Source of the DNA: Arthrobacter tumbae
GTDB lineage: Bacteria > Actinomycetota > Actinomycetes > Actinomycetales > Micrococcaceae
Reading direction: 5' to 3'
NCBI RefSeq assembly: GCF_016907495.1
Contig: NZ_JAFBCC010000001.1
Span: forward strand, 3,639,122 to 3,703,121
DNA: 64,000 nucleotides
Shown: positions 10,675 through 20,019 of the stretch, in pieces
Numbering within the stretch: position 1 is the stretch's first letter
How the letters are laid out: the number at the start of each line of letters is the position of its first letter
Notes under the pieces: model-generated
Told to the model about the DNA's origin: nothing
The model's input: only the letters and a program-made list of their open reading frames with translations
The model's database searches: none
Program-made: the position numbers and the translations under genes

Positions 10675-11939
10675 TCAGCCGGCAGCGGCTCGCGGGCGAG
10701 GTCTTCGAGGCGATCCACCGAACGCAGCGACCCGAAGAGCGCCACAATCGGTGCTGTTGCAGCCAGCAGGACACCCACCAGCACGGCTGATGTTATGCCG
10801 AACACTTCGGCAAGGACTCCGCCGAGGATACTGGCGACGCCGAGCATGCCCCAACTGACCATCCTCGTTGCAGCTCCCAGCCGTCCCATCATCGCCGGCG
10901 GACAGACACGCTGACGAAAGCTTGTGCCAACGACGATGTTCAGCGCTATCGATACGCCCATAACAAACATCCCGACCAGTCCGATCACCATTCCCGGACC
11001 CGGAGTCATGATGAGCAGCGACGCGTACCCCAGTACGCCAGGGACCATTGACCACCGCCACACCGGTCCGGAACCCAATCGGTCGGTGAGCCGTTTGGCG
11101 CTGAGCCCGCCCACAGCCCCTCCCACTGAGGTTGCAGCCATCAGCAGGCCGAGCCAGATCTCCGACTCCTGCAGCACCCGAACAACCAACAGCACCATCA
11201 GTGAGGCGACCATGCTGCCGCCGAGGTTCCATAGCGCTGCGTTGAAGAGGATTGCCCGAAGCGGCGCCGTGCTGAAGGTGTACCGCAGCCCGTCCACCAT
11301 CTCCGCGAAGATGCGCCGCTCCCCCGCAGCGATGGGCTTCTCCTCAATGCGCAAGGACGAGATTGCCGCCAGTGAGGCGAACGACGCCCCCACCTGCACA
11401 AGAAGTGTGTTGGAGGCTCCCATCACTACAGCGAGCCACCCCGCGATGCCCCTTCCCGCGGCATCCGCGGAGGCGCCGGACGCCGTGATGATGCCGTTTC
11501 CCTCCACCAGCTCGTCCCCGGAGAGCGCCTGCTGCACCAACGCCTGATCCGCCAGGCTGAAGAAGACCGATGACAACCCGGCTATGAATGCAACAACGAA
11601 CAGGTGGGTGACCGTAAGCATTCCGAACCAGTAGGCAACAGGCAGCGTCGCAAGTGACATTATCCGTGCCACAAGGGACCAGACAATGACAGGCTTGCGC
11701 TTCCAGCGGTCAACCCATACTCCAATGGGCAGCCCGAAGAGCAGCCAGGGCAGGAATGCCATGCCGGCGAGGGCGGCCACCGCAAAGTCGCTGGCGGCGA
11801 GCTCCACCGCGGCGATGATGGGCAGGGCTACAGCTGCAACGGCAGTGCCGAACACGCCGACCGTGGCCGATAACCACAGGGCCCTGAAGTTCGGATTGCG
11901 ACGCACCAGGGAGCCTCTGGGTGCAGTCGTCTCGGCCAT
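10671..11939 (-). CDS. MFS transporter (multidrug/unknown substrate)
   Basis: A 422-residue protein with about 12 transmembrane segments. The PIGVWVDRWKRKPV loop between helices 2 and 3 matches the MFS A-motif (GxxxDRxxRR-like), and a related AKRLTDRLG loop starts the second half. Its layout resembles MFS_3-type exporters related to enterobactin/macrolide exporters. Substrate and direction cannot be read from the sequence. Confidence 0.85.
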   Translation of the reverse strand: MAETTAPRGSLVRRNPNFRALWLSATVGVFGTAVAAVALPIIAAVELAASDFAVAALAGMAFLPWLLFGLPIGVWVDRWKRKPVIVWSLVARIMSLATLPVAYWFGMLTVTHLFVVAFIAGLSSVFFSLADQALVQQALSGDELVEGNGIITASGASADAAGRGIAGWLAVVMGASNTLLVQVGASFASLAAISSLRIEEKPIAAGERRIFAEMVDGLRYTFSTAPLRAILFNAALWNLGGSMVASLMVLLVVRVLQESEIWLGLLMAATSVGGAVGGLSAKRLTDRLGSGPVWRWSMVPGVLGYASLLIMTPGPGMVIGLVGMFVMGVSIALNIVVGTSFRQRVCPPAMMGRLGAATRMVSWGMLGVASILGGVLAEVFGITSAVLVGVLLAATAPIVALFGSLRSVDRLEDLAREPLPAD

Positions 11940-12072
11940 TCACTTAGCGTAATGGAACGTCTCTGGTGATAAGCCCGGTTGTGGATGACCTGTGGGGAAC
12001 GGGACATTCACTCTTGACGAAACACCGCGACCGATGGACCATGCCGAGCCGGCGGAACAAAACCTGCGGGAA

Positions 12073-12464
12073 GTGGATGGGTTGGCCGATACGCCGGGTT
12101 CTGTCCTGCGGATCCGTGAGGACCTGCAGTGGCGGCCATCCATCTACGAACGCCGTTGCCGACGCCCTCCAGCGGCCTACCCGGACACTCGGGCGGGCAG
12201 CCCTCGATCGTGCCCTGTCTGGCCTTGCTCCGGGTGGGGTTTACCTAGCCGCTCCGGTCACCCGGTGCGCTGGTGGTCTCTTACACCACCGTTTCACCCT
12301 TACCCCGTCTGGACGAACCAGCGGGGCGGTCTATTTTCTGTGGCACTTGCCTGCGGGTTACCCCGAGTGGGCGTTACCCACCACCCTGCCGTGCGGAGCC
12401 CGGACGTTCCTCGGGAGAAGCACGAAGAGCGCTTCCCACGCGGCCGCCTGGCCAACCCATCCAC
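12073..12464 (-). ncRNA. rnpB: RNase P RNA (bacterial class A)
   Basis: On the minus strand this 392-nt stretch begins and ends with complementary sequences (GGATGGGTTGGCC and GGCCAACCCATCC) that form helix P1. It contains the conserved 5' core GAGGAACGTCCGGGCTCC, a GGTAAGGGTGAAA segment, and the 3' core ACAGAACCCGGCGTA. These are the universal catalytic-core elements of bacterial RNase P RNA, which processes tRNA 5' ends. The frames reported through it are chance ORFs. The ends are set by the P1 pairing and are accurate to a few bases. Confidence 0.97.
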
Positions 12465-12468
12465 ACCG

Positions 12469-12474
12469 ATTCTA
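12469..12474 (-). promoter_or_regulatory. Putative -10 element of rnpB
   Basis: On the minus strand TAGAAT lies about seven bases before the predicted 5' end of RNase P RNA, as expected for a -10 box. No convincing -35 box was seen at 17 bp. Confidence 0.5.
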
Positions 12475-12557
12475 CGTGCCGGAGGAAGCACGGTGTGCGG
12501 CGGGCATGGTCTGTGCATGCGGGACTTCGCTGATCACTTCGAGGGTAAAGTGTTGAG

Positions 12558-13325
12558 GTGCTTATTCTGCTTCCGCCCTCTGAAGGAAAAACGGCTGCAG
12601 TCAAAGGGCGCCGGCTCGATTTGGCTTCGCTGGCCTTTCCCGGGTTGACTGATGCCCGATCGGAAGTGCTGGCCGCACTCGCAAAGGCCAGCGCTCACCA
12701 TGACGCACACGCTGTTCTCGGAGTGGGAGATTCGCTGGCGGAGGAAGTGCGCCGCAACACCGAACTGCACGAAACTCCCGCCGCCCCGGCACATGCGATA
12801 TACTCCGGAGTGCTGTACGACGCCCTGGGATACCGCAGCATGACGCCCACGCAAAAGCGCAAGGCCGATGCCGCCGTCGTCGTCGTTTCAGCACTGTGGG
12901 GTGCGGTCGGGTTCGCCGATCCCCTGCCGGCCTACCGGCTCTCGATGTCGGTGGAACTGCCCGACACGGGCAGGTTGGCACCCTTCTGGCGGCAGCGGCT
13001 GGCCGCCGTCCTCGATGATCGCGCCGGCGATTCGCTCATCGTTGACTGCCGCTCAAGCACTTACGCCACGGTGTGGTCCGGAGTGCCGGAGCGAACGGTC
13101 GCTGTGAATGTGTTCCAGGAACGGAACGGAGTCCGAACGGTTGTTTCCCATTTCGCCAAGCACACCCGCGGCGAACTGGCTCGTCATCTGTTGACCCGCA
13201 GGGGAAAGCAGCCGGCGACAGCCGGGCAATTACTCCGGGCGGCATCGGAACGGTGGAGCTGCGAACTCGTGCCCGCGACCGGCAGGAAGGCGGCTCAGCT
13301 GAACGTCGTCCTCGCAGATGCCTGA
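12558..13325 (+). CDS. yaaA: Peroxide stress protein YaaA (DUF328)
   Basis: A 255-residue protein with the family N-terminus LILLPPSEGKT and the conserved SALWGAVGFADPLPAYRLSM and ERTVAVNVFQE blocks. YaaA lowers intracellular free iron during H2O2 stress in E. coli and binds DNA; no membrane segment is present. The start is GTG at 12558, which gives the canonical N-terminus. It is convergent with the RNase H-VOC gene, with only about 24 bases between stops. Confidence 0.93.
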   Translation: MLILLPPSEGKTAAVKGRRLDLASLAFPGLTDARSEVLAALAKASAHHDAHAVLGVGDSLAEEVRRNTELHETPAAPAHAIYSGVLYDALGYRSMTPTQKRKADAAVVVVSALWGAVGFADPLPAYRLSMSVELPDTGRLAPFWRQRLAAVLDDRAGDSLIVDCRSSTYATVWSGVPERTVAVNVFQERNGVRTVVSHFAKHTRGELARHLLTRRGKQPATAGQLLRAASERWSCELVPATGRKAAQLNVVLADA

Positions 13326-13349
13326 CTGAGTATGCCTCCTGCGAGGCTT

Positions 13350-14333
13350 TCAGGCGCCCGCGCCTGCAACGAGTTCAACCTCGAACCCCTCGTCGTTCTC
13401 GAGGTAGGCCGCGTAATGCTCCTGCCCACCTGCGTGGGGGTGCCGGTCGCCGAACAACAGGGTCCATCCGTGGCTTGCAGCCCGACGCGCAAGCAGGTCC
13501 ACCTGCGCGCGCGTACCGGCGTGGAAGGCGAGATGGTTGACGCCCTGCCGACGGCGTTCGTGTGGGCCGGGCAGAACATCCGGGCCGGCCTCCAACACAA
13601 GGTAGGTACCGTTGCCTTCCCAGCTCGCGCCGTTCTCCCAGCTGTCCTTGGGAAGGAATCCCAGCCGCTCGAACAACCATCCCATACTGCTGCGCGCGTC
13701 ATCCAAATCCTGAACCCAAAGCTCAACATGGTGCAGCATCCCCGTAGCTGCCGGGGCAGCATCGACGGCGCCATCCTCACTCGGCTTCGCAAGTCCCTTG
13801 GGGCCCGGGGATGTCTTAGGCTCCCACTCAACCCCTGCCATTCCTGCATCCATGGCTTCGTTGGAGAGCCTGTCCGCGTCCTTGTTTCTCTCGCGGGGAA
13901 TCCACTCATACCGGACGCGGCGGGAATCCACGATGCGACGGGCCTGGGCTGCGAGCTTCTGCATGTCCGCATGCTTGATCTTCCAGCGTCCGCTCATCTG
14001 CTCGACGACAAGCTTCGAGTCCAGCTTGACGAGGATCCGGGAGTCCGGGTCAATTTCCTTCGCTAATTCGAGGCCCGCGAGAAGCCCTGAGTATTCCGCG
14101 ACGTTGTTGGAGGCAATTCCGATGTAGCCGGCCTTCTCCACGAGGATGGCCCCGGTCTTCGGATCGCGGACCAGAGCCCCGTAGCCCGCATGCCCGGGAT
14201 TCCCCCGGGACCCGCCGTCAGCTTCGACGATCAACAGATCTCGGGCCGATTTTGCAGGGTTCTCCTCCATAGCGGTGGACGATGCGTCGTCGAACAGTGT
14301 TCCAGCGGAGTCGTGCACCCTCAGCTTCCCCAC
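13350..14333 (-). CDS. RNase HI-like domain fused to VOC (glyoxalase-like) domain
   Basis: A 327-residue two-domain protein. Residues about 33-165 form an RNase H fold with its acidic residues visible: VEADGGSRGNPG (D), NNVAEYSGL (E), LVKLDSKLVVEQM (D) and RNKDADRLSNEAMD (D). This type removes RNA from RNA-DNA hybrids. After a linker, residues about 200-325 match a vicinal-oxygen-chelate domain (HHVELWVQDLDDA, HLAFHAG, and the FEVELV end). In mycobacteria the orthologous position carries RNase H fused to a CobC-like phosphatase, so the partner here is different. It overlaps the upstream zinc-ribbon-type gene by 13 bases. Confidence 0.88.
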   Translation of the reverse strand: MGKLRVHDSAGTLFDDASSTAMEENPAKSARDLLIVEADGGSRGNPGHAGYGALVRDPKTGAILVEKAGYIGIASNNVAEYSGLLAGLELAKEIDPDSRILVKLDSKLVVEQMSGRWKIKHADMQKLAAQARRIVDSRRVRYEWIPRERNKDADRLSNEAMDAGMAGVEWEPKTSPGPKGLAKPSEDGAVDAAPAATGMLHHVELWVQDLDDARSSMGWLFERLGFLPKDSWENGASWEGNGTYLVLEAGPDVLPGPHERRRQGVNHLAFHAGTRAQVDLLARRAASHGWTLLFGDRHPHAGGQEHYAAYLENDEGFEVELVAGAGA

Positions 14334-15061
14334 TCAGCCGAACGCACGAGGATGCACCCGGAGTCCGGGCAGAACACGACGTCGTCCGCCGCGGCGCGGG
14401 AGATGTCGGCGAGATCACCGGGGCTGAGCTCCATGCCCGATCCCTCGGACCGGCCATGGAAGAGCCGGGCGGCACCGACCCCGCGCTTGGCCAGGGTCTT
14501 TTCGTAGATTGCGAGAAGGGCCGGCTCGAAGGAAGCGGCAAGCTGATTCCGTGTTGCTTGAACCTCTGCGCGCTCGGCGTCAATCCGGGCCAGTTCCTCG
14601 TCCCGTGCGCCCTCCAGTTCGCCGAGCCGGCTCTGGAGCGATTCCGACCTCTTCCGGGCATCATCCCGTGCTGCCTTCGCCGTTTCGACCCGCTCCATCA
14701 CCTCGAGTTCGATATCCTCGAGATCCGAGCGGCGCCGGGTGAGGGATGTGACCTCGCTCTGCAGCGCTGTGAGGTCCTTGGACGTACCGGATCCGCTGTT
14801 CAAACGCTGCTCATCGCGCTCCAGCCTCGTGACAACTGCCTGAACGTCATCTTCGGCGCGCGTGAGATCCCGCTCAGCGTCGCCGAGGTTCGTGGCTGCG
14901 GTCACCAGTTCGGACTCAGCTCCGGCTACCTGGGCGGACAGCGCGACCAACTCAGGATTAGCACTGACGACGGCCGCCTGCCGCTGCAACTGATTGAGTT
15001 TCGAATCACTGGCCTGCAGGTCAAGAAGCCGTAGTTGTTCCGCCTGAGGTGCTTTTGCCAC
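14321..15061 (-). CDS. Coiled-coil protein of the C4 zinc-ribbon family, cysteines mostly lost
   Basis: A 246-residue protein, mostly a long antiparallel coiled coil (residues about 1-185), followed by a short C-terminal domain. Family members end with two CxxC knuckles. Here the first has become GRSEGSG (both Cys to Ser) and the second reads CPDSGC, so a four-cysteine zinc site cannot form. The gene overlaps the RNase H-VOC gene and sits between it and nif3, the usual actinobacterial order. The function is unknown; coiled-coil mediated interaction with nucleic acid or partner enzymes is plausible. Confidence 0.85.
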   Translation of the reverse strand: MAKAPQAEQLRLLDLQASDSKLNQLQRQAAVVSANPELVALSAQVAGAESELVTAATNLGDAERDLTRAEDDVQAVVTRLERDEQRLNSGSGTSKDLTALQSEVTSLTRRRSDLEDIELEVMERVETAKAARDDARKRSESLQSRLGELEGARDEELARIDAERAEVQATRNQLAASFEPALLAIYEKTLAKRGVGAARLFHGRSEGSGMELSPGDLADISRAAADDVVFCPDSGCILVRSAEWGS

Positions 15062-15152
15062 TGATGGTCCTCCGCCGTCGCCGAATTTCGTTGTCCGTCT
15101 ACCTTATGGCACGCGCTGGAGGACGAGGCACGTCGAACGGCTTCATTGCCAG

Positions 15153-16043
15153 CTAGCTTCCACCCGGCGTGAGTACGAAATCCCAAGGGTCTGAATTGAC
15201 CGTACTGACCCGGACATCAGCGGTGAACCCCTGGTCGGACAGGACATTGGACAGCGCGTTCGCCGCGGGGGTCAGCCAGAGCCATTCACTCCCGAAATGG
15301 GAGACATCGATGAGGTACGGGCGGCCGTTCACTGCTGCTTCCCGCGCTTCAAGCGCGGGGTGATGCCGCAGGTCCGCCGTGACGTAGACATCCGCCTGGC
15401 TCGCACGCACCTGGTCGAACAGGTTGTCCCCCGCCCCACCACAGACCGCCACCCGCCGGACAAGACCGTGACGATCACCGGCCACCCGCATCCCGCCGGC
15501 TACGGCGGGCAGCAGACCGAAGACGAGTTCCGCGAATTCTCCCAGCGATGTCACCTCCGCCAGATCGCCGACCCGGCCGATACCTTCTTCGGGCAGCCCG
15601 TCCGCTGAGCCCGCGAGCGGCTCCACGTCATTCAGACCGAATGCGTCCGCAAGGACGTCGGAGACGCCGCCAACCGCGCTGTCCCCGTTAGTGTGCACAG
15701 TGACCAGAGCACAGCCGGCCTCGATGAGACCGTGCACGGCGGCACCTTTCGCATGGGTGGCCGCGACCGAATTCACGGGCTTCAGCATGAGCGGGTGATG
15801 CGCGACGATGAGGTCCGCGCCCAAGTCACGGGCATCGGCGATCACCGCTTCCGACGGGTCCACAGCAAAGACAATCGTCGACACCTCCCGATCCGGACGA
15901 CCCACCACGAGGCCGACCGCGTCCCATCCCTCCGCCAGGGATTCAGGCCACAGTTCTTCGATCGCGAGCAGGACGTCGCCGACCGTAGGCATCGATGCAC
16001 CCGCCTCGTCCACAGCCGGGGCGTGTTGTTCATCAGCTTCCAT
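15153..16043 (-). CDS. Nif3-like dinuclear metal centre protein
   Basis: A 296-residue NIF3/YbgI-type protein. Metal-binding motifs are visible: LIVAHHPLM, VTVHTNGDSAVGG (histidine and aspartate), and the C-terminal DVSHFGSEWLW with H and E. Members form hexamers with two metals; some are annotated as GTP cyclohydrolase 1 type 2, which is not well supported. The start MEADEQ at 16043 is chosen because the longer frame overlaps msrA and does not match the family. It is probably first in an operon with the zinc-ribbon-type and RNase H-VOC genes. Confidence 0.9.
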   Translation of the reverse strand: MEADEQHAPAVDEAGASMPTVGDVLLAIEELWPESLAEGWDAVGLVVGRPDREVSTIVFAVDPSEAVIADARDLGADLIVAHHPLMLKPVNSVAATHAKGAAVHGLIEAGCALVTVHTNGDSAVGGVSDVLADAFGLNDVEPLAGSADGLPEEGIGRVGDLAEVTSLGEFAELVFGLLPAVAGGMRVAGDRHGLVRRVAVCGGAGDNLFDQVRASQADVYVTADLRHHPALEAREAAVNGRPYLIDVSHFGSEWLWLTPAANALSNVLSDQGFTADVRVSTVNSDPWDFVLTPGGS

Positions 16044-16154
16044 AGCCCTAGTTCTACCAGCTTCCAAAAGCTCAGTCCGGTTCCTGGGACAACTCGCTGT
16101 GGTCCGGTTCTGCCCGCCGGGAATCATCGCGTTGGTCGAAGCATTGTTAACACC

Positions 16155-16679
16155 ATGATGACTTTCGTGCTGGGCGGGGGCTGCTTTTGGTGCCTCGATG
16201 CCGTTTACCAAAAAACCCAGGGTGTAACGGAGGTGGTGTCGGGCTATACCGGCGGCCACGACCCCGCCCCGAACTACGATTCTGTGTGTTCCGGTATCAC
16301 CGGCCACGCCGAGGTCGTTGCAGTCACCTTCGATGAGACGGTCGTACCCGTCGAAGTGATTCTCGGGATCTTCTTTGCTTCCCACGACCCGACCACACTC
16401 AACCGTCAGGGTTACGACGTCGGCACTCAGTACCGCTCATCGATGTTCTACCAGGATGCCCAGCAGAAGGAGCTGTTTGAGCGTGCCATCGAGCGGCATC
16501 AGGAGGACTGGGCACACCCAATCGTGACCGAAGTGGTGCGCCTTCCGCGCTTCTACGTGGCGGAGGAGTATCACCAGAACTTCTACGCCAAACACCCGGA
16601 GCAGGGATACTGCCAGGTGATTATCAATCCGAAGCTTGCCAAGGCACGGAAATATTACGCTGAATGGCTCACCGCATAG
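16155..16679 (+). CDS. msrA: Peptide methionine sulfoxide reductase MsrA
   Basis: A 174-residue enzyme reducing methionine-S-sulfoxide. The catalytic GCFWC motif is at residues 9-13, and conserved GYTGG, GHAEVV, QYRSS and AEEYHQ motifs follow. The start is ATG at 16155 or the adjacent ATG at 16158. It is divergent from nif3, with the starts about 110 bases apart. Confidence 0.96.
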   Translation: MMTFVLGGGCFWCLDAVYQKTQGVTEVVSGYTGGHDPAPNYDSVCSGITGHAEVVAVTFDETVVPVEVILGIFFASHDPTTLNRQGYDVGTQYRSSMFYQDAQQKELFERAIERHQEDWAHPIVTEVVRLPRFYVAEEYHQNFYAKHPEQGYCQVIINPKLAKARKYYAEWLTA

Positions 16680-16751
16680 TTCTGCTTCTGGCCGCTGGCT
16701 AGGCTGAGCACAGTTTTGCTTCACTCCCTACCTACCCTAGACAGGAATCTC

Positions 16752-17687
16752 ATGGCACCGATTTACGACGACGTCACCCAGTTGGTAGGCCGCACTCCGC
16801 TGGTGCGCCTGAACCGCCTGACCGAGGGACTGGATGCGGAGGTGGCGGTCAAGCTTGAGTTCTATAACCCCGCCAACAGCGTCAAGGACCGCATCGGCGT
16901 CGCAATCATCGACGCTGCTGAAAAGGCGGGCGCGCTCAAGCCGGGCGGCACGATCGTCGAGGGTACTTCGGGTAACACAGGCATCGCGCTGGCCATGGTG
17001 GGTGCTGCCCGCGGCTACAAGGTTGTCCTCACGATGCCGGAGACCATGTCCACCGAGCGCCGGGTGATGCTGCGGGCCTATGGTGCTGAGATCGTTCTGA
17101 CGCCTGGCTCGGAAGGTATGCGCGGAGCTGTCGATCGCGCCAAGGAAATCGTCGCCGCGAGCGACAATGCCATTTGGGCGCGCCAGTTTGCGAATGAAGC
17201 GAATCCTGCGATTCACCGTGAAACCACTGCCGAGGAAGTGTGGAATGACACCGATGGCAAGGTGGACATCTTCGTCGCCGGCGTCGGGACCGGAGGCACC
17301 GTGACCGGCGTCGGGCAGGTGCTCAAGGAACGGAAGCCGGGCGTGCAGATCGTGGCCGTGGAACCGGCTGACTCCGCAATCCTCAACGGCGGCGCTCCAG
17401 GTCCCCACAAGATCCAGGGGCTCGGCGCCAACTTCGTTCCCGAGATCCTCGATACCTCCGTTTACGACGAAGTGATGGACGCCAGCGTCGAAGATTCCGT
17501 ACGCGTGGCGCGGGCGTTGGGCACCCAGGAAGGCATTCTCGGCGGCATCTCCTCCGGAGCCATTGTCTGGGCCGCCCTGGAGCTGGCCAAGCGTCCGGAG
17601 AACGCAGGTAAGCTCATTGTTGCCATTGTCTGCGATTTCGGAGAGCGCTACATTTCCACCGTGCTCTTCGACGACATCCGCGGTTAG
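16752..17687 (+). CDS. cysK: Cysteine synthase A
   Basis: A 311-residue PLP enzyme that makes cysteine from O-acetylserine and sulfide. The PLP lysine is in NSVKDRIG, the substrate loop is [11 protein letters not shown], and the glycine-rich phosphate loop is [16 protein letters not shown] near the C-terminus is also conserved. ATG at 16752 gives the family N-terminus. It is followed 25 bases later by cysE, which makes its substrate, so the two form a cysteine operon. Confidence 0.97.
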   Translation: MAPIYDDVTQLVGRTPLVRLNRLTEGLDAEVAVKLEFYNPANSVKDRIGVAIIDAAEKAGALKPGGTIVEGTSGNTGIALAMVGAARGYKVVLTMPETMSTERRVMLRAYGAEIVLTPGSEGMRGAVDRAKEIVAASDNAIWARQFANEANPAIHRETTAEEVWNDTDGKVDIFVAGVGTGGTVTGVGQVLKERKPGVQIVAVEPADSAILNGGAPGPHKIQGLGANFVPEILDTSVYDEVMDASVEDSVRVARALGTQEGILGGISSGAIVWAALELAKRPENAGKLIVAIVCDFGERYISTVLFDDIRG

Positions 17688-17712
17688 TCATTCCTTCAAC
17701 AGAGAGTGGTCT

Positions 17713-18300
17713 GTGAGCTTCCTAGCGAGAATGCGAGAAGACCTCGAGGCCGCCCGCGCGCATGATCCGGCAGCCCGCGGGGACGTCGAGAACGGCATCG
17801 TCTACTCAGGGCTGCACGCCATCTGGGTACACCGGCTGACGCACCGTATGTGGCAGGTTCCCCCGCTGAGGTTTCCCGCCCGGATCCTTGCCCAGACGGC
17901 CCGGTTCCTTACGGGCATCGAGATACACCCGCAGGCCACGATCGGCCGACGGTTCTTCATAGACCACGGCATGGGTGTGGTCATCGGCGGCACCGCTGAA
18001 ATCGGCGACGACGTCATGATGTATCAGGGGGTGACCCTCGGCGGGCGCTCCCTGGAAAAGGTCAAGCGGCACCCAACCATCGGCGACCGCGTCACGATCG
18101 GAGCCGGCGCCAAGGTCCTCGGCCCAATCACCATCGGCGCGGGTAGCGCGGTCGGTGCCAACGCCGTCGTCGTGAAGGACACGCCGCCGGACTCGATCAT
18201 CACAGGCATCCCCGCTACCTTCCGGCACCGCGACTCCGCACGGGAGACATTGCCTGCGGTGGATCCCGCCGAGTACATCGACCCGGCCCTGTACATCTAG
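17713..18300 (+). CDS. cysE: Serine O-acetyltransferase (short EpsC-type)
   Basis: A 195-residue acetyltransferase producing O-acetylserine from serine and acetyl-CoA. The C-terminal half has left-handed beta-helix hexapeptide repeats and the active-site block [29 protein letters not shown] in parts (residues about 91-118), with the catalytic His and Asp. The GTG at 17713 follows AGAGAGTGG. It lacks the longer N-terminal helical domain of enteric CysE, as is usual in Gram-positives. A strong terminator follows. Confidence 0.95.
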   Translation: MSFLARMREDLEAARAHDPAARGDVENGIVYSGLHAIWVHRLTHRMWQVPPLRFPARILAQTARFLTGIEIHPQATIGRRFFIDHGMGVVIGGTAEIGDDVMMYQGVTLGGRSLEKVKRHPTIGDRVTIGAGAKVLGPITIGAGSAVGANAVVVKDTPPDSIITGIPATFRHRDSARETLPAVDPAEYIDPALYI

Positions 18301-18322
18301 CTGGAACTGCAGAGAACACAAG

Positions 18323-18361
18323 AAAGCGCCTCGGCGGATTGCTCCGCCGAGGCGCTTTTTC
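18323..18361. terminator. Bidirectional intrinsic terminator after cysE and gnd
   Basis: A perfect stem (AAAGCGCCTCGGCGG paired with CCGCCGAGGCGCTTT) with a six-base loop ends in a T-run on the plus strand and has matching A residues at the other end. It can end both cysK-cysE and the convergent gnd transcript. Confidence 0.92.
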
Positions 18362-18374
18362 TTCGTTCAGGTGT

Positions 18375-19811
18375 CTAGTGCGTGTCGACTGCTTCGACTT
18401 CTGAGCGGTCTTCGCCCCAGAGAGTGTGGAATGTGCCCTCAGCATCCACGCGGTTATAGGTGTGGGCCCCGAAGAGATCCCGAAGGCCCTGGGTGAGTGC
18501 GGCAGGCAGTCGCTTGCGGCGGAGCCCGTCGTAGTAGGCCAGTGATGAGGAAAAGACCGGAACCGGGATGCCCAGCTGGACGGCTGTTGCAACGACACGG
18601 CGCCATGCGGGAACCGCCCCGGCAATGGACTCGGCGAACGCCGGAGCCAGGAGCAGGTTGGCCGGCCTTGCATCTCCCGCGTAGGCCTTCATGATGTCGT
18701 CGAGCAGCTCGGCACGAATGATGCAACCGGCCCTCCATAGTGAAGCGATCTCGTCGAGCTTGAGGTCCCAGCCGTACTCCGTTGCAGCCGCTGTCAGCAT
18801 GTCGATGCCCTGCGCGTAACTCACCAACTTCGACGCGTACAGCGCGAGACGGACGTCTTCGACGAAACCCTCGGGCAGTTCAACTGTGCCTTCGTGTCCC
18901 TCAAGAATGCCCTGTGCAAGCTCACGCTGGCCCCGCTGTGAGGAAAGGCCGCGCGCAAATACGGATTCCGCGATGCCCGAGGTGGGGCTGCCGAGTTCAA
19001 GTGCCGAAACGACAGTCCAGCGGCCGGTACCCTTCTGTCCTGCCGAATCGACGACGACGTCGACGAACGGCTTGCCGGTGCGATCGTCGGTGTGAGCGAG
19101 GACTTCGGCCGTGATCTCGATCAGGAACGACGAGAGTGTTCCGGTGTTCCATTCGGTGAAGATCTTCGCCTGGTCAGCAGGCTCGATCCCGGCAGCAGTG
19201 CGAAGAACATCGTAGGCCTCGCCAATAACCTGCATGTCGGCATACTCGATGCCGTTGTGCACCATCTTCACGAAGTGTCCGGCGCCGTCCGTGCCGATCC
19301 ACCGGCAGCATGCCTCGCCGTTGTACTTGGCTGAGATTTTCTCCAGCATAGGACCAAGGGAGTCATAGGACTCACGTGAGCCACCGGGCATGATGGAGGG
19401 GCCGAGCAGCGCTCCCTCCTCGCCGCCGGAGACACCGACGCCAACGAAGTGAAGATTCTTCTCAGCAAGCGCCGCTTCCCGGCGGCGCGTGTCTTCGTAG
19501 TGCGAGTTGCCGGCATCAATAATGATGTCCCCCGCTTCCAGCAGCGGTTCGAGCTGCTCGATGACGGAGTCCACGGGAGCGCCCGCCTTCACCATGATGA
19601 GCACCCGGCGTGGCTTCTCCAGCGAGTCAACGAGTTCCTGGAGGGACTCCGTCCGAATGAAATCGCCCTCGCCACCGTGCTTCTCAAGCAGGGCGTCGGT
19701 CTTCTCAACTGATCGGTTGTGAAGGGCTACGGTGTACCCGTTCCGTGCGAGGTTTCGGGCCAGGTTTGCTCCCATGACGGCAAGGCCGGTCACGCCGATT
19801 TGTGCACTCAT
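18375..19811 (-). CDS. gnd: 6-phosphogluconate dehydrogenase, decarboxylating
   Basis: A 478-residue pentose-phosphate enzyme converting 6-phosphogluconate to ribulose-5-phosphate, CO2 and NADPH. The NADP-binding N-terminus reads IGVTGLAVMGANLARNLARNG. VSGGEEGALLGPSIMPGG and the catalytic GAGHFVKMVHNGIEY (Lys and His) follow. Length is that of the long dimeric form. The ATG at 19811 follows GGAG; a TTG one codon earlier is less likely. Confidence 0.96.
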   Translation of the reverse strand: MSAQIGVTGLAVMGANLARNLARNGYTVALHNRSVEKTDALLEKHGGEGDFIRTESLQELVDSLEKPRRVLIMVKAGAPVDSVIEQLEPLLEAGDIIIDAGNSHYEDTRRREAALAEKNLHFVGVGVSGGEEGALLGPSIMPGGSRESYDSLGPMLEKISAKYNGEACCRWIGTDGAGHFVKMVHNGIEYADMQVIGEAYDVLRTAAGIEPADQAKIFTEWNTGTLSSFLIEITAEVLAHTDDRTGKPFVDVVVDSAGQKGTGRWTVVSALELGSPTSGIAESVFARGLSSQRGQRELAQGILEGHEGTVELPEGFVEDVRLALYASKLVSYAQGIDMLTAAATEYGWDLKLDEIASLWRAGCIIRAELLDDIMKAYAGDARPANLLLAPAFAESIAGAVPAWRRVVATAVQLGIPVPVFSSSLAYYDGLRRKRLPAALTQGLRDLFGAHTYNRVDAEGTFHTLWGEDRSEVEAVDTH

Positions 19812-20019
19812 CAAGTCTCCATCTGCAGGTTGCCCCCATGGTCAGGGGCACATCACTTAGCGACGCCCCTGTGCGCCTTGGCCCTCCCACCCTATTACCG
19901 GGGTCACGTCCGAAGCCAGACGACGCCTGCGGGCTGAGGTAATCCGTCGAAACATTCGCAACCGGAGGCGTGGATCGGAAAGATGCGCGCACCGTTACCG
20001 AATTGATATCTTCGATAGA

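Noticed and set aside
11966..12648. Several plus-strand frames of about 200 codons
   Set aside because: They lie over RNase P RNA, whose core motifs are clear on the other strand.
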